From contig JAPVLO010000097.1 in the NCBI GenBank assembly GCA_027257055.1, positions 5,185,001 to 5,249,000 on the forward strand: 64,000 nt of DNA, read 5' to 3'. The notes below the pieces were generated by a model. The model saw nothing but the letters and a program-made list of their open reading frames with translations. It was not told the origin of the DNA and ran no database searches. Of this stretch, positions 1-12,129 are shown piece after piece. Numbering within the stretch: position 1 is the stretch's first letter; every line of letters begins with the position of its first letter. This DNA is from Cephalopachus bancanus (Eukaryota > Chordata > Mammalia > Primates > Tarsiidae). Made by a program: the position numbers and the translations under genes.

Positions 1-644
1 TTACCAAAGCACTTGGTGATGAGGACCCTCCTACAGAAATTATGCTCAAAGTGAAGGAGTTCCCCCAACCTGCTGCATTCTTACTGCCAAGAAGCAATCA
101 CTAAGTATTTCTTTGTGTGCTTCTAGAAATTTTCTATGCATGTTGAAATATGTAGATGCCATATTTTACAATTTAAAAATAATATACAAACTATTTTACA
201 TTTTCTTAAGCTCCAATAGGCAAAGGAATAGAGATCCTGTGAGATTTTATGTATGCTGGTTATTTTCTTTGCATTATCACTTAACTAACACTGCTTTCTG
301 TAATTCTCTTGTGCTGCTTCTGCCGGGGTTCTGAGAAATAGACTGGGAAAGAAAATTTAAGGGTCCATAAAATACTTCCTGTACTAACACTCTTATCATT
401 ACTTGATTATAAAATTCCATTCTTGGAATGGTTTCAATCCTTCTAGCTTGGTGTGGTGTCAATCCTTCTAGCTTGGTGCTGTAGGCAGTCTTTCCCAATG
501 AATAAATACAAGCTGGTGAGATAGGAAACTATCTGCCATTTGGAATTCAGATTCTGATCTCAAGAAATGCACATTTTTGAAGTGTGTATACAGAATGCAC
601 ATACAAGTTGGAATTCATCAGTGCCTTTGAAAAGAAAATTTTTT
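1..644. other. Non-repetitive A+T-rich sequence, no gene seen
   Basis: I see no coding frame with family resemblance and no recognisable repeat here. Short open frames exist but have no domain features, and in-frame stops are frequent. A short local duplication is visible near 430-475, where 'tcaatccttctagcttggtg' occurs twice about 30 bases apart. Confidence 0.5.
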
Positions 645-2749
645 TCCAAGATGGCAGATGAGACACTTTCAAGCATGCCTCACTCCTTGGAACATCACAT
701 TGTGAATTAGTGTAGAAAGACCAACACAGTGAACACCAATTCAAGAAGGCAAATGGATACTCATCACAATGGCAAAGGACACCACAGATCTTAGAGAAAA
801 GAAGTTGGGTGAATAGACCCCATGATGTTGCTCTGCAGAGAGAAGTGAGTGTGACACCTGAACGTGGGACAGGATTGTAATCTTTCCTCTGAGACCTACC
901 TTCCAATCAAGGATCTGCTTAACTCAGGCCCAAGGAAATCATCCGGTTTCTCCTGGACCCTGGAGCTGTCTTAGGAGGAGGCTGAGAGCTGGTAAAAGGG
1001 AAAGACATCCAGTAAAGCCACAGGGGCTTTCTCAAATCTGGGTCCGTGAGGAAGACACTATTTTTGACTGGGGTCCATTGTTTCACTGCAGGCACTTCAG
1101 TTTTTTCCCAGAGATAAGTCTGTTTTCTCTAGAGTGGTGGAGGGAGCTCACACAACTGGAACAGGATGGGAACATAGAGATAACCCCAGGATTTGGAAGC
1201 AGACCAGGGATCATCCCAGCCTGCAACAGCGAATTCCCCCAAATCAGCATTTCCCTCCCAGAGAGACAGGCTGCAGGGGTCAGATATTTGACCCAGAATC
1301 AATCTCTGGTTGTCACTGCTTGGGCCCTGCCTCCACCCCTCCCCGCCCCCATCAGGGCCGTTGCAGCAAGGGGCCCCAGCAGTACCAAGGAACACCTAGA
1401 ATATTAGACTAAATGACAGGAGCCGCATTCTGAAACCTGCATCCTGAGCAGGAGAGGTGCTGTAGCTATGGTCTCTCATGAACAGCAGGTCCTGTAGCCA
1501 ACATGTTTTGCAACTCTTCAGCGAGTAACACTGTTAAGAACCCAGATTAGTTAGGGTAGCTTGTCCTAGCAATACTGAGTAAAAGGAGGTCTGCCCACTC
1601 CTACACAGCTGAAAAAGCAGTCTAAGTAGCAGGAGACAAGCAGGAGGGACCTGACCCCTTTACACTTGAATCAGCAGCCTGAGTGGCAGGAGAGTTCTCC
1701 TAAGTAACAAGGCTTGAAGCCAAGGTCAGATTTGTGACCCAGAATCGAGTTGCAGGTGTCTTTGTGGGGTACAGTTTTCCCCTCAAGTCTGCTGAGGAAG
1801 TGTGCCCCCCACTAGTACCAAGGGTCAGGTGGCTTCCATTTCTAAACATCTAAACTAGTAGCTTAAGCCACTCCACCCTTCTTGGGTAGCTATTCCTTGA
1901 GCAACAAGGCCCCCTGTTCTCCACATTCTAACACACCCAGTCACCTGGAGTAGGAGCCTAAGCCACCCTTCCCCCTGGAAGTAGAGACCTTGATGCTGTG
2001 CTGATCTCTCTGCTCAACACCCAGACATATCCCTAGGTACCTGGAGCTTGCCCTCTTCTAGATAAGAAGCTTAGGCCACACTCCTTCCTGAACAGAGAAC
2101 TTAAGGCTGTGGAGGTACCTTAACACCTTACCAAGGCACATCTCTAGGTGCTCTGAGGCTACACATCAGACCCCACCTCAGAGCAGGTACCTGTGCCTGA
2201 CATTGGTAGACCTGTAGGTGGGTGCCTGCCTGGTTTGGCCCCACTCATCTTGCTTCTTCCTCACAGTGGCTGAACAGGGTGCACAGATCATAGTGCACTC
2301 CATAGACAAACTAGCTAATGAGTCAACAGAGTGCGTCTTTCAGTAAACAAGGATCAAGTAAATATCCATCCATGTTGATAGTAACCAGCTCTTACCCATA
2401 GATGCCACGTGCTGGCTTGGAGGTTAAATAATGTCTCACGACAAGAAATTTTACTGATAGGAACACATACCACTGAGGAGCTAGTTGAATGTCCCAAGAC
2501 TCCTACCACCCTAGCCTCAGAGAAAGCAGTGAACCAGTTCACAGCCACACTACATCACTATTACAACCAATACCTGGGAAAGCCTACATACGCAGGCTAT
2601 CTATACTGAAAGAACACATATAGATTAGCTGCTGTAGTTTATCAAGATGAGAAAGAACCAGAGAAACAATTCTGAACATATGAAAAAACAGTGTTATCCC
2701 TACAAAGGGGCTCACTAATCTTTCAACAGCAGAACCTAACCACAATGAA

Positions 2750-3540
2750 ATCTCTGAAATGTCAAATAATGAATTCAGAATATTGATTAAAAAGAAGCTC
2801 AACATGAGGCAAGATAAAGTTGAAAACAATACAAAGAAATGTACAAATCAATTTAGGAGGTGAAAAGAGAGATTGACAACATTTAAACCAAATTCAAACT
2901 TTAAAAAAAACCATAGTGGAGGAGATACAAAACACAGTACAAAGCTATAGCAGTAAGCCAGAACAAGCAGAAGAAAGAATCTCAGAGATGGAAGACAGGA
3001 TCTTTGAATTAACCCAGTCAGAGAGAAATAAAGAAAATTAATCAAGAAGAATGTGAAAAGCCTATGAGAAATATAGGACTATCCAAAGCAACCAAACCTA
3101 TGAATTATAGGCATTCCAGAGGGAGAAGAAGTTAAAGTAAAAAGTGTGGAAAATATATTTGAGGAAATAATTCATGAAAACTTTCCTGGTTTTGAGAGAA
3201 ACCTGAACATTCAGATAGATGAAGGTCAAAGAATTCCTGCAAGATACGTCACAAGAAAACCTCACTAAGGCATATCATCAGATTCTCCAAAGTAAACATG
3301 AAAGAAAATATCCTGAGAGCAGCAAGAGAGAAGTGCCAACTCACTTATAAAGGAAAGGACTTTATAATATAAGGAATAACATTTCCAGCCAATGATTTTA
3401 TATCTAGCCAAAATAAGTTTCATTATCAAAGGAGAAATAAAGTCCTTCCCTTACAAATAAACACTAAGGGAATTGGTCACCACTAAACCAACCCTACAAA
3501 AGATGTTGAAGGAGTCCTAAACTTAGAATGAAATGACAAC
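2750..3540 (+). pseudogene. L1 ORF1 remnant of the old L1
   Basis: ORF1 encodes an RNA-binding trimeric chaperone that coats L1 RNA. Here it is recognised from the order of features. A coiled-coil region comes first (near 2930-3030, encoding residues like QAEERISEMEDRIFELTQ). It is followed by the RRM-region signature around 'attccagagggagaagaag' and the C-terminal domain around 'agagcagcaagagagaagtg'. Multiple in-frame stops and frameshifts prevent any long reading frame. It is a decayed copy with no plausible product. Confidence 0.7.
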
Positions 3541-4460
3541 TCTCACTGTAACAAAAGATCACATAAGTACAAAGCTCACATTGTCTATAAAGCAAGTACA
3601 CATTCAAATCCCCAAGTCAGCTAACTTACAAACACAATGGCAGAAACAATATCTCACACATCAATATTAACTCTGAATGTAAATGGTTAAATACCTCACT
3701 TAAAAGAATCAGAGTGGCAAAGTGGATAAAAAACAAGACCCGATCATATGCTACATATAAGAGACCAGCCTACTGGCCAAAGGTAGTCACAGACTCAAAG
3801 TGAATGGTTGAAAAAAAGATATATCAGGCAAATGGACAACAAAAATGAGCAGAAATAGCCATCCTCATATCAGATAGCTCCAACTCTAAATCAAAAACAG
3901 TTTTAAAAAAGGCAAAAAAGAGAATTATATAATGAAAAAGGATACAATTCATCAAAAAGACTTAACCATCTTAAACACATATGAACCAGACACCAGAGCT
4001 CCCAAATTCATGAAACAAACCATACTTGACCTTAGAAAATATATTAATAGCAATATCATAGTAGTGAGTGACATAAATGCCCTCCTGACATCACTAAACA
4101 AATTATCAAAGCAGAATATTAACAGAGAAAAACTGGACTATAGGCCAAATGGTCTTAACAGATAGCTACAGAACTTTCTACCCAACAACTGCAAAATATA
4201 CATTTTCCTCATCTCCACAAAGAACACTCTCCAAAATAGATCATGTGCTTGGGCACGAAGCAAGTCTCAATACATTTAAAAACATCAAAATTATACCAAG
4301 CATCTTCTCAGACCACAGTGGAATAAAACTAGAAATCACAAAGGAGCTCCCAAAACTACACCACTACATGGAAACTGAACAACTCACTCTTGAATGACCT
4401 TTGGATAAAGAATGAAATTAAGGCAGAAATCAAAAACATTTGTTGAAACAAATGAAAATG

Positions 4461-4493
4461 TTGGTATGTTTTGTCATTCACAAAACATACCAA
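4461..4493. repeat. Perfect 14-bp inverted repeat, 5-base loop
   Basis: The arms at 4461-4474 and 4480-4493 are exact reverse complements (ttggtatgttttgt / acaaaacataccaa) with loop 'cattc'. The right arm matches what other L1 copies in this window carry at this ORF2 position, so the left arm is probably a templated inverted copy. Confidence 0.85.
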
Positions 4494-4530
4494 AACCTCT
4501 GGAGCATATCAAAAGTAGTACTGAGAGTAC

Positions 4531-4605
4531 TATACAAAATGCCTATACAAATGCCTATACAAAATGACTATACAAAATGCCTATACAAAATGCCTATACA
4601 AAAAG
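4531..4605. repeat. 13-bp tandem repeat, about 5.7 copies
   Basis: The unit 'tatacaaaatgcc' is repeated with small variants (one copy lacks an A, one has 'gac' in place of 'gcc'). It lies inside the old L1 ORF2, about 40 bases after the palindrome. Confidence 0.9.
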
Positions 4606-7050
4606 ATAGAGAGGACAAAAATTAATAGCTTAACCTTGCACACCACAGAACTAGAAAAACAAGAACAATATAAGCCTACCAGAAAAAAATATATAACAAA
4701 GATTAGAGCACAACTAAATGAGATTGAGTTCAAAAAAAGATAAAAAGGATTAATGAATCAAAAAGTTGGTTCTTTGAAAGGATAAAATAAAATCAACAGA
4801 TTGTTAGCTAGACTAACCAAGAAAACAAGAGAGAAAAACTCAAATACATTTAATCAGAAGTGACAGAGGTGACATGACAACAAATACTACAGAAATAAAA
4901 AAATGTCAGAGACTACTATGGACACCTCTATAATAACAGACTAGAAAAGGTAGAGGAAATAGATAAATTCCTGGAAACATAAAATCTCCCAAGACTGAGC
5001 CAGGAAGAAATAGATACCCTGAATAGCTCAATACTGAACAATGAAATTGAATCAGTAATAAAAAGTCTCCCAACAGCAAAAAGCCCAGGACCAGATGAAT
5101 TCATAGCTGAATTTCATCTGACATACAAAGAAGAGCTGGTACCAATATTACTGAAACTATTCCAGAAAATCAAGGAGGAAGGACTTCTCCCTAACTCAGT
5201 CTATAAAACCAGTATCACACTGATACCAAAATCAAGCAAGGACCCAACAAATAAAGAAAACTGCAGGACTATTTCTTTCATGAATATAGATGCTAAAGTA
5301 ATTAACAAAATACTAGCAAACTGAATTCAACAGCATATTAAAAAAAATTATCCATCACAGCCGAAAGGGTTTTATTCTGGGGGTACAAGTATGGTTCAAT
5401 ATCTGCAACTCAAGAAACAAGATCTACCACATAAACAGAAGCAAAAATAAAAAGCATATGAACATCTCAATAGATGCAGAAAGGGCATTCAACAAAATCC
5501 AACATCTCTTTATGATAACAAAAAAACACCCTCAACAAACTGAGGGCTAACTCTTATCTCAAAATAATGAGTCATATACTACAAGCCCACAGCCAACATC
5601 ATACTTAACTGGGAAGAGTTGAAAACATTCCCCCATCAGAACAGGAACAAGACAAGGATGTCCACTCTTGCCGCTCTTATTCAATATTATACTGGAAGTC
5701 CTAGCAAGAGCAATCTGGCAAAATAAATAAAAAACATCCAAATTGGCTAGGAGGAAATGAAACTATCCCTGCTCACAGATGACATGATTGTATACTTAGA
5801 AAATCCTAAAGACTCCTCTGAGAAGCTACTAGAACTGATAAATGACTTCATTAAAGTCTCAGGTGGCAAAATCAATGTACAAATATCTGTAGTGTTCCTA
5901 TACACAAACAATGCTCAAGTTGAGAACCAAATCAAGAGCTCAAACCCATTCACACTAGCCTCCCCCAAAAGATACATAGTTAAATTGACTATATTGCCCA
6001 AAGCCATCTCAAGATTCAATGTAATCTCTATCAAAATTCTACCTTTTTTCTTCATGGAGCTATAAAAACAGCCCAAGTAGCCAAACAATTTAAGCAAAAA
6101 GAAAAGATGTAAGGTATCATACTGTCCAACTTCAAATTATACTATAAGGCGATAGTAACTAAAATAATATGATACTGGTATAAGAATAGACAGACCAATG
6201 GATCAAAACAGAGAACCCAGAAATAAAATCACACTTCTACAACCAACTGATCTTTGACAAAGTCAACAACAATAAACAATGGAAAAAGGACACTTTATTC
6301 AATAAGTAGTTCTGGGAAAATTAGTCAGTCATATGCAGAAAAATGACAAGCTGGACAGGCTGAGCAAGTCTGCTTATTCTTTAACAGATGCTGACATGGT
6401 TGTGGAGAAAAGTGAATGCTCCTTCACTGTTGGTGGGATTGTAAACTAGTTCAACCACTATAAAAAACAATATGGAGAATTCTCCAAATAACTAAAAATT
6501 GACTGACCATTTTACTCAGAAATCTCACTACTAGAGATCTACCCAAAGAAAAAGAAATCAATATATTAAAAAAGATACCTGTACACATGTGTTCATTGCA
6601 GCACCATTCACAATAGCAAAATCATGGAACCAACCTAAGTGCTCACCGACAATTGACAGAATAAAGAAAATGTGGTATATATACACCACGAAACACTACG
6701 AAGCCATAAATAAGAATGAAATCATGTCATTTGCCACAACATGGATGTAGCTGGGGATCATCATCCTAAGTGAACTGACTCAGAAACAGAAAACCAAACA
6801 TCACATGTGCTCACTCATATGCAGGAGCTAGATAGTGATAAAGATGGAAAGAATAGACAGACACTGGAGACACCAATAAGGGGAGAGATGAGGAGGGGAG
6901 TTAGGGCTCAGAAATTACCAATAGAGTACAATGTGGCTCTCTGGGGAACAGACCACCTGAGACCAAATCACTATCACTACACAATATGTCCATATAAAAA
7001 ATATACACGTGTACTCCCTGAATCTAAAATAAAATTTGAATAGCAAAAAC

Positions 7051-8168
7051 AATAAAATATTGGTGAGCAGAAGGATTCAGAAGAAGGTAACACTCAGTTT
7101 CAGACAGTTAGAAACTTCAACATCGCTAGTATCAGAGGTAATCTTTTATATCACTATCAATAATCTAGTTATGAGCAATAATATAATATGGAATTAAGGA
7201 AGAGACAGAAAGAAAATACATATTGCTATATCATGGTTATAGCTCTTCCAGTAAGAAATATTAAGTGCCTGGTTTACAGAGAGCACTCTCCAAAAAAGTA
7301 TACACATTTTAAGAAAGGAAAAAACTGTATTAAAATTATAATTTTATAAGATGAATACAAGGCACATTTGACTTCTGCAATTACAAGAGGTACTCAAAGT
7401 GGCTACCATCAGCATCCACACACTTCCAATTAAGGCAAATATCTCTTAAATTTTTTTTTTTTTTTTTTTTAGGCACCAATGATGTATGCAGATACTGAGA
7501 TTTTCTGGTTTGAAATGGCTGGTGGCTGTCCTCAGTCTCCATGTCTGCTTTACCAGATGCAGCTGGACTTCCAGTGGGTGACCTAAAGATAGTACCTCCT
7601 CTACTGAGCTGTGCTATCTTCCTGCATGGTATAATCTAGTGTCTTCACTTCAGGCACACTCACTTTATGAAGCATGTTTCCAGGGACAGATGAAGGCTGC
7701 ACTGAGCTGCACTCACCACAGCCAATTCAGTTTTTGTTTGCTTGTTTTTGGAATATAGCTGTATATGGCTTGGGGTACAATCTAACTCTTCATCTCCAAG
7801 CTGACTGACCTTTTCAGAATACAGAGGTAACTTACATTGTTAGACTTTAAAGTTACTTGATACATTTTAAAATGTAGAATAACACTGCAGTCTTCAGGGG
7901 CATAAAAAACATAGATGTGTGTCTATTTGAATTCACAAGATGGAGTGAGATAAGTTTTCTGTTTTTATTGTTGTTGTTTTTAGATTCTTAAAGGGCCCCT
8001 GGCCTAAAAGAGGCTCATATTCCACTCATTAATCTAATCCAATTTCCTAGGATTGTTGTGAGTTGCCCAGCATCTCACAAATCACCCACAGCAGAAGTGT
8101 ATGTGGTTTGTTGATGTTCACACCCTTTATGCTGCATCACCAACCCTGGCTTAAACTATTCTTGGAAA
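7051..8168. other. Intervening sequence with a 20-base poly(T) run
   Basis: No gene is seen. A run of 20 T occupies 7451-7470. The segment around 7365-7440 (containing 'aaagtggctaccatcagc') looks like a worn interspersed repeat, perhaps a DNA transposon, but I cannot assign a family. The rest is unremarkable A+T-rich DNA. Confidence 0.45.
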
Positions 8169-8179
8169 ATATAAGACTT
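8169..8179. repeat. Left target-site duplication of the 8180-17344 L1
   Basis: 'atataagactt' here is repeated exactly at 17345-17355, immediately beyond the L1 5' end. This shows that the two L1 halves belong to one insertion. Confidence 0.75.
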
Positions 8180-8397
8180 CAAAAAATATATTTTTCTTTT
8201 TTTTCTTTTTCATATTTTAAAGATGTGGGGTACAATTCAGAGTTAAGTATACAAATATTCATTATGCAGTACCCTCGTTGATAAGATGTGCCCCTCCATC
8301 CCTCTGGCAAGATCCCCCTACTGCCAATCCTGTTCCTGCTGTTGGCCATTTTAAACTGCTGACAATCCTTTTCTTATAGTTTTATGATAATTGTTCA

Positions 8398-10343
8398 AGG
8401 TCCTCTTATGAGTGAGAACATGTGATACTCAGTTATTGGTTTCTGTGATAGATCACTCAGTATTATAGACTCTAAGTCCATCCAAGTTGCTGTGAAGTTC
8501 ATCATTTTGTCCTTTGTTATGTCTGTGTAATATTCCATCATGTTTATGTACCACATTTTTTTACCCGGTCCTCTATCAATGGACATCACGGTTGGGTCCA
8601 TGTTTTTGCTACTGTGAATAACGCTGCAATAAACATGCATGTGCAGGTATCTTTTTCATAGAGTGATTTGAGTTCCTCTGGGTATATTCCCAGTAAAAGG
8701 ATAATAGCGTTTATAGAAGGTTGATTTTTAGACCTTTTAGGAATTGCCAAACTGTTTTCCAGAGAGGTTGTACTAGTTTACATTCCCAACAACAGTGTAG
8801 AAGTGTTCCCTTTTCCCTGCATCCTCTTTAGCATCTGTTGTTTTTTGAGTTATTAATGATGGCCATCCCAACTGGAGTTAGGTGGTATCTCAGTGTGACT
8901 TTTTTTGAGTTGGAATCTCACTCTGTTGCCCAGGCTGGAGTGCAGTGACACACTCATGGCCACTCCAATAACGGCCTGCTGGGTACCAGCAATCCTTCTG
9001 CCTCAGCCTTCCAAGTAGCTGGAACTACAGGTGTCTGCTACGGTGCCCTGCCAATTTCTGATTTATTGTAGAGATGAGGTCTCGCTAAATTGTCTGGGCT
9101 GGTCTTGAACCCACAGGGTCAGGCAATCCACCTGCCTTGGTCTCCCAAAGTGCTGGGATTACAGGCTAAACCACTGAGCCTGGCCTCTCATTGTAGCTTT
9201 AATTTGCATTTCTTTGATGACTAGTGAGGTTGAACAGTTTTTCATGTATCTGTTGTCTGCTCCTGTATCTCCTTTTGAGAAGTGCCTACTCATATCTTTT
9301 GCCCACTTTGTAATGGGGCTATTTGTTTTTTCCTTTTCAGTAAGTTTTAGTTCCTTGTAGATCCTAGATGTTAGGCCTTTGTCAGATATACAGTTGGCAA
9401 ATATTTTCCCCAGACTGTAGGCTGTCTCCCTGCTCTCTTGATGGTTTCTTTGGCTTTGCAGAAGTTGCCAGTTTGATGAAGTCCCACTTGTCTATCTTAT
9501 GTCTGATGGCATGTGTACTTGGAGTTTTGATCAGGAACTGGTTGCCAGTTCCAATTTCCATAAGGGTGGCTCCTGCATTTTCTAAGGTTCTTATAGTTTG
9601 AGATTTTACGTTTAGGTCTTTGATCCATTTAGAGTTGACTTTTGTGTATGGCAATAAGTAGGGGTTTTGTTTTGATTCTGCATGTGGTCAGTTTTCCAAG
9701 CACCCAACTGAATAGGTTCTCCTCTCCCCAGTGGTTGGTGGTGGAGGCTTTGTCGAAGATGAATTGGTTGAGAAATAGAGACTTTGCTTCTGGAATCTTT
9801 ATCCTGTTCCATTGGCTTATATGCCTGTTCTTGTACCAATACCAGGCTGTTTGATTATTGTAGCTTAATAATAAAGTTTAAAGTCTGGGAGTGTGATACC
9901 TCCCACTTTATTTTTGTTGCTGAAGATTGTTTTGGTTATTCGTGGTTGTTTTTTTTCCCGTGTTGTTGTTTCCAGGTCTGAGAGGAATGCTGCTAATTAA
10001 TGGGTATTGCCTTGGGTAGAATGGATATCTTAAAAATCTTGATTCTTCCAATCCATGAGCATGGAATATTTTTCCATTTGCTTGTCATTTTTTATTTCTT
10101 TGAGCAGTGTTTTGTGGCTTTCGTTGTAAAGATCTTTCATGTCTCAGTTTAGAAAAATGCCAAGATATTTCTTTTTCTGTGTGTGGCTATTGTGAATGGG
10201 ATTGTGCTTTTTATTTGGATTTATGTTTGTTTATTGTTGGTGTATAGAAATTCGACTGTCTTTTGCACATTTATTTTATACCCTGAGACTTTGCCAAAGT
10301 CCTTTATCAATGCAAGGAGGTTTTTGACATTCTCCTAGGTTTT
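8398..10343 (-). pseudogene. L1 ORF2 3' half (C-terminal region) of the split element
   Basis: Minus-strand translation gives typical L1 ORF2 C-terminal sequence. Residues like [20 protein letters not shown] appear at 9654-9595, followed by [20 protein letters not shown]. Near 8640-8400 there is the closing TATWMDLESIILSDLSQKP block. The Cys-rich zinc-knuckle-like region falls near 8800, next to the Alu insertion. Stops and frameshifts are frequent. The upstream RT half continues at 12142 after the 1.8-kb insert. Confidence 0.75.
8898..9184 (-). mobile_element. Alu SINE inserted in L1 3' region
   Basis: On + it reads as antisense Alu: a T run, then 'gagttggaatctcactctg', the A-box/B-box arms, and the end '...accactgagcctggcc'. 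The flanks 'tctcagtgtga' and 'tctcattgtag' look like a diverged target-site duplication. It lies within a few bases of the homologous point occupied by the Alu at 18292 in another L1. Confidence 0.9.
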
Positions 10344-10371
10344 TTCTTTTCTTTTCTTTTCTTTTTTTTAC
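10344..10371. repeat. (TTTTC)n A-rich tail of the 1.8-kb insert
   Basis: Pentanucleotide TTTTC units lie within a T-rich run. Read on the minus strand this is an A-rich 3' tail of the retroposed block. Confidence 0.8.
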
Positions 10372-12129
10372 AAAATGGATGGATCCAAAAAGGGATGTCT
10401 TAACCTTGAGTCAGCAACTCAAATACCTATGGAAGCCAGAAAACTAGTAAAAGTGAATAAATTGGGCAGGTATGAGACAAAAGTGGTGGGGATTCTTGCC
10501 AACTAAAGAACAAATAAGCTATCTAAAGAATATGTAGCTCATAGTTGTCAGTTTTCAAATTCTGGAAGCCTTTACTAGTCTGCAAATTGATTATGACACT
10601 TTTTCTATCCAATACTAATAACTATCTTCTCTGTAACATATGTAATTGACTAAACTATGTTTTAATGATTTACATTTCCAAATTTTGAATCTCACTATCA
10701 AAATACTTGTGAGTTGGAAGGATCTTGGCATATTTTGCTGCTGCCATAAGTCCCTAGTTCCTTCTTGGGACCAAGAAACCTTATTCCAATTTCCAGTGTC
10801 CGGATCCCAGTCACAGCACACCAACCTGTTCCACAGGCTTGCTCTATCTACTCAGAGCAGAGATGTCTCTCTCACATACACACACACAAAAACCCTCTAC
10901 CGAGTTTTAGTCTTCCAAATTATGGTATACGAGATCACTATTGCCCTCCTAAACATTTGCTTCCAGAAATAAGCATGACTTATTATATGTAGTTGAAAGG
11001 AATCTGAAATCCAACAAAAGTTCAAATATCAGCTAAGCTTTTTTTTTTTTTTACAACCCCAATCTCCAGGCTCTGACATATAGTATTGCAATGGTCCCAA
11101 GACAACCTCCTTCAACTTTTACTTCAAATTGTTCTCCAATCTGACTGACAAGCTTTGGCTCAGCTCCTGTGCTAAGCCATCTAACACATCATGAGGAGGT
11201 GGGGAGGTGGAGGATAAATACAGCTGGGCTCGGGCCGTGGCCTACAAGGAAGCATAGAGCTGAGAAGTCACCTCAGAGTACACTTGGTTCAACCCAGAGG
11301 TTCTGATGAGTCACTCAGAAGATCCTCTGCCCTGAGAGGTGAACTGGAGCTGGCAGCAGATGTTGCCATGAGTATAAGGAAGAGGCAACTGGAGACAGCA
11401 GAAAGAAGGTTAGGAAAGTGCCGAATGAAAATTTCAAGAAGGAAGATTTGGGAGAAAGGAGGATGTCTCCACTCCATGAATCCTTGGTGAATTGCAGGAA
11501 TTAAGGATTTCTGGTTAGAGGGGAGGTTTTCACCAGTTCCAGAGGCCATGGGAGAGTGCAAAAGCATCCCTTTGCCCAGCTCCTCGGAACCTTATTAAAA
11601 GAGGGTGCAGCGCAGAGTGGGTGCAGACAGAAGCCATACTGTGGAGCAACAGCACCACCGCAGTTCTTCCTCACAACTAGGAGTGCTGGAAGCTGCAGTT
11701 CAACTTCAGCACAGGCTATCTCTGATCAGCTGAGCTCCTAGGTTCTCACACCCAAAATGTCCAAGTTGAAACGGACTCAAATCTAACAGGGCCCCAATTT
11801 CTGTCCAGCTGCCTAACTTGTCCCTCAACTGGCTTGTCTCAAGACAGGCAGGAACCTCACACCCGCCCACTTCCCACATTCTGTTCAGCGTAAACTAACT
11901 CCCTTATCCATCCCCTCACACCTCTCAAGGCAAGAAGGCCATCCAAGACTCCCTAGAATCTCTTCCTCCCAACCACCCCAAAAGAAACCTTGTGAATGAT
12001 CTATTATGTGCTCATATGTCCTTAAAAAGCACACCACCTTCAAGCCTAACCTGAGATCCTCTACCCTGACTACCCCGACTACTGTCCTCCACATCTCAGC
12101 CACTCTGAGCCCAGTTCAGAAACAGCAAC
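10344..12129 (-). mobile_element. Retroposed non-L1 sequence (unknown transcript or orphan transduction)
   Basis: This 1.8-kb block separates two halves of one L1 at a single ORF2 position. Its borders carry a short imperfect duplication: 'ttctcctaggtttt' at 10330-10343 and 'ttctcaggtttt' at 12130-12141. Immediately inside the left border is a T-rich run (10344-10369, with TTTTC units), which is an A-rich tail on the minus strand. The expected hallmarks of L1-mediated retroposition are therefore present. The interior is not L1 or Alu. It has an internal poly(T) at 11040-11053, a short CA-rich stretch near 10875-10890, and a relatively G+C-rich half at 11150-12129. The longest minus-strand frame (11567-11289, 92 codons, hydrophobic centre then Ser/Ala-rich) has no family I recognise. 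I see no AATAAA just before the tail. It could be a processed noncoding RNA, a 3'UTR copy, or an orphan L1 3' transduction. Confidence 0.6.

Larger units (their letters stand above)
3637..6830 (+). pseudogene. L1 ORF2 remnant (endonuclease/reverse transcriptase) of the old L1
   Basis: ORF2 supplies endonuclease and reverse transcriptase for target-primed reverse transcription. Conserved L1 blocks read on + in several frames. Endonuclease blocks at 3932-4165 include ILNTYEPDTRAPKF. At 4149-4397 the residues KIDHVLGHEA and SDHSG are visible. RT blocks near 5060-5340 include [12 protein letters not shown] sequence. At 5757-5830 the residues [13 protein letters not shown] match the catalytic FADD block, with F changed to L and A to T. 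Stops, indels and two larger deletions break the gene. A palindrome and a 13-bp tandem array sit in its endonuclease half. Confidence 0.75.
645..7050 (+). mobile_element. Old, nearly full-length L1 LINE (L1M/L1MA-like)
   Basis: The element reads 5' to 3' on +. It begins with a G+C-richer 5'UTR starting near 'ccaagatggcagatgag' and running to about 2.7 kb. An ORF1 region follows (coiled coil, then RNA-binding domain), then an ORF2 region (endonuclease, reverse transcriptase, C-terminal part). A 3'UTR ends in A-rich sequence near 7040. Stops and frameshifts are dense, so it is long dead. Two internal losses are visible. One is near 5920-5960, where the frame jumps from the end of the RT into 'acactagcctcccccaaaag'. 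The other is near 6345, where several hundred bases of the ORF2 C-terminus are missing. The exact subfamily and 5' boundary are uncertain, and I found no convincing target-site duplication. Confidence 0.85.

Noticed and set aside
1078..1412. Overlapping frames of 92-109 codons in a G+C-richer region
   Set aside because: The region is the 5'UTR of an old L1. There is no protein similarity I can recognise and no splice support.
10875..10892. Possible (CA)n microsatellite
   Set aside because: Only a few CA units with interruptions; too short to list as a repeat of note.
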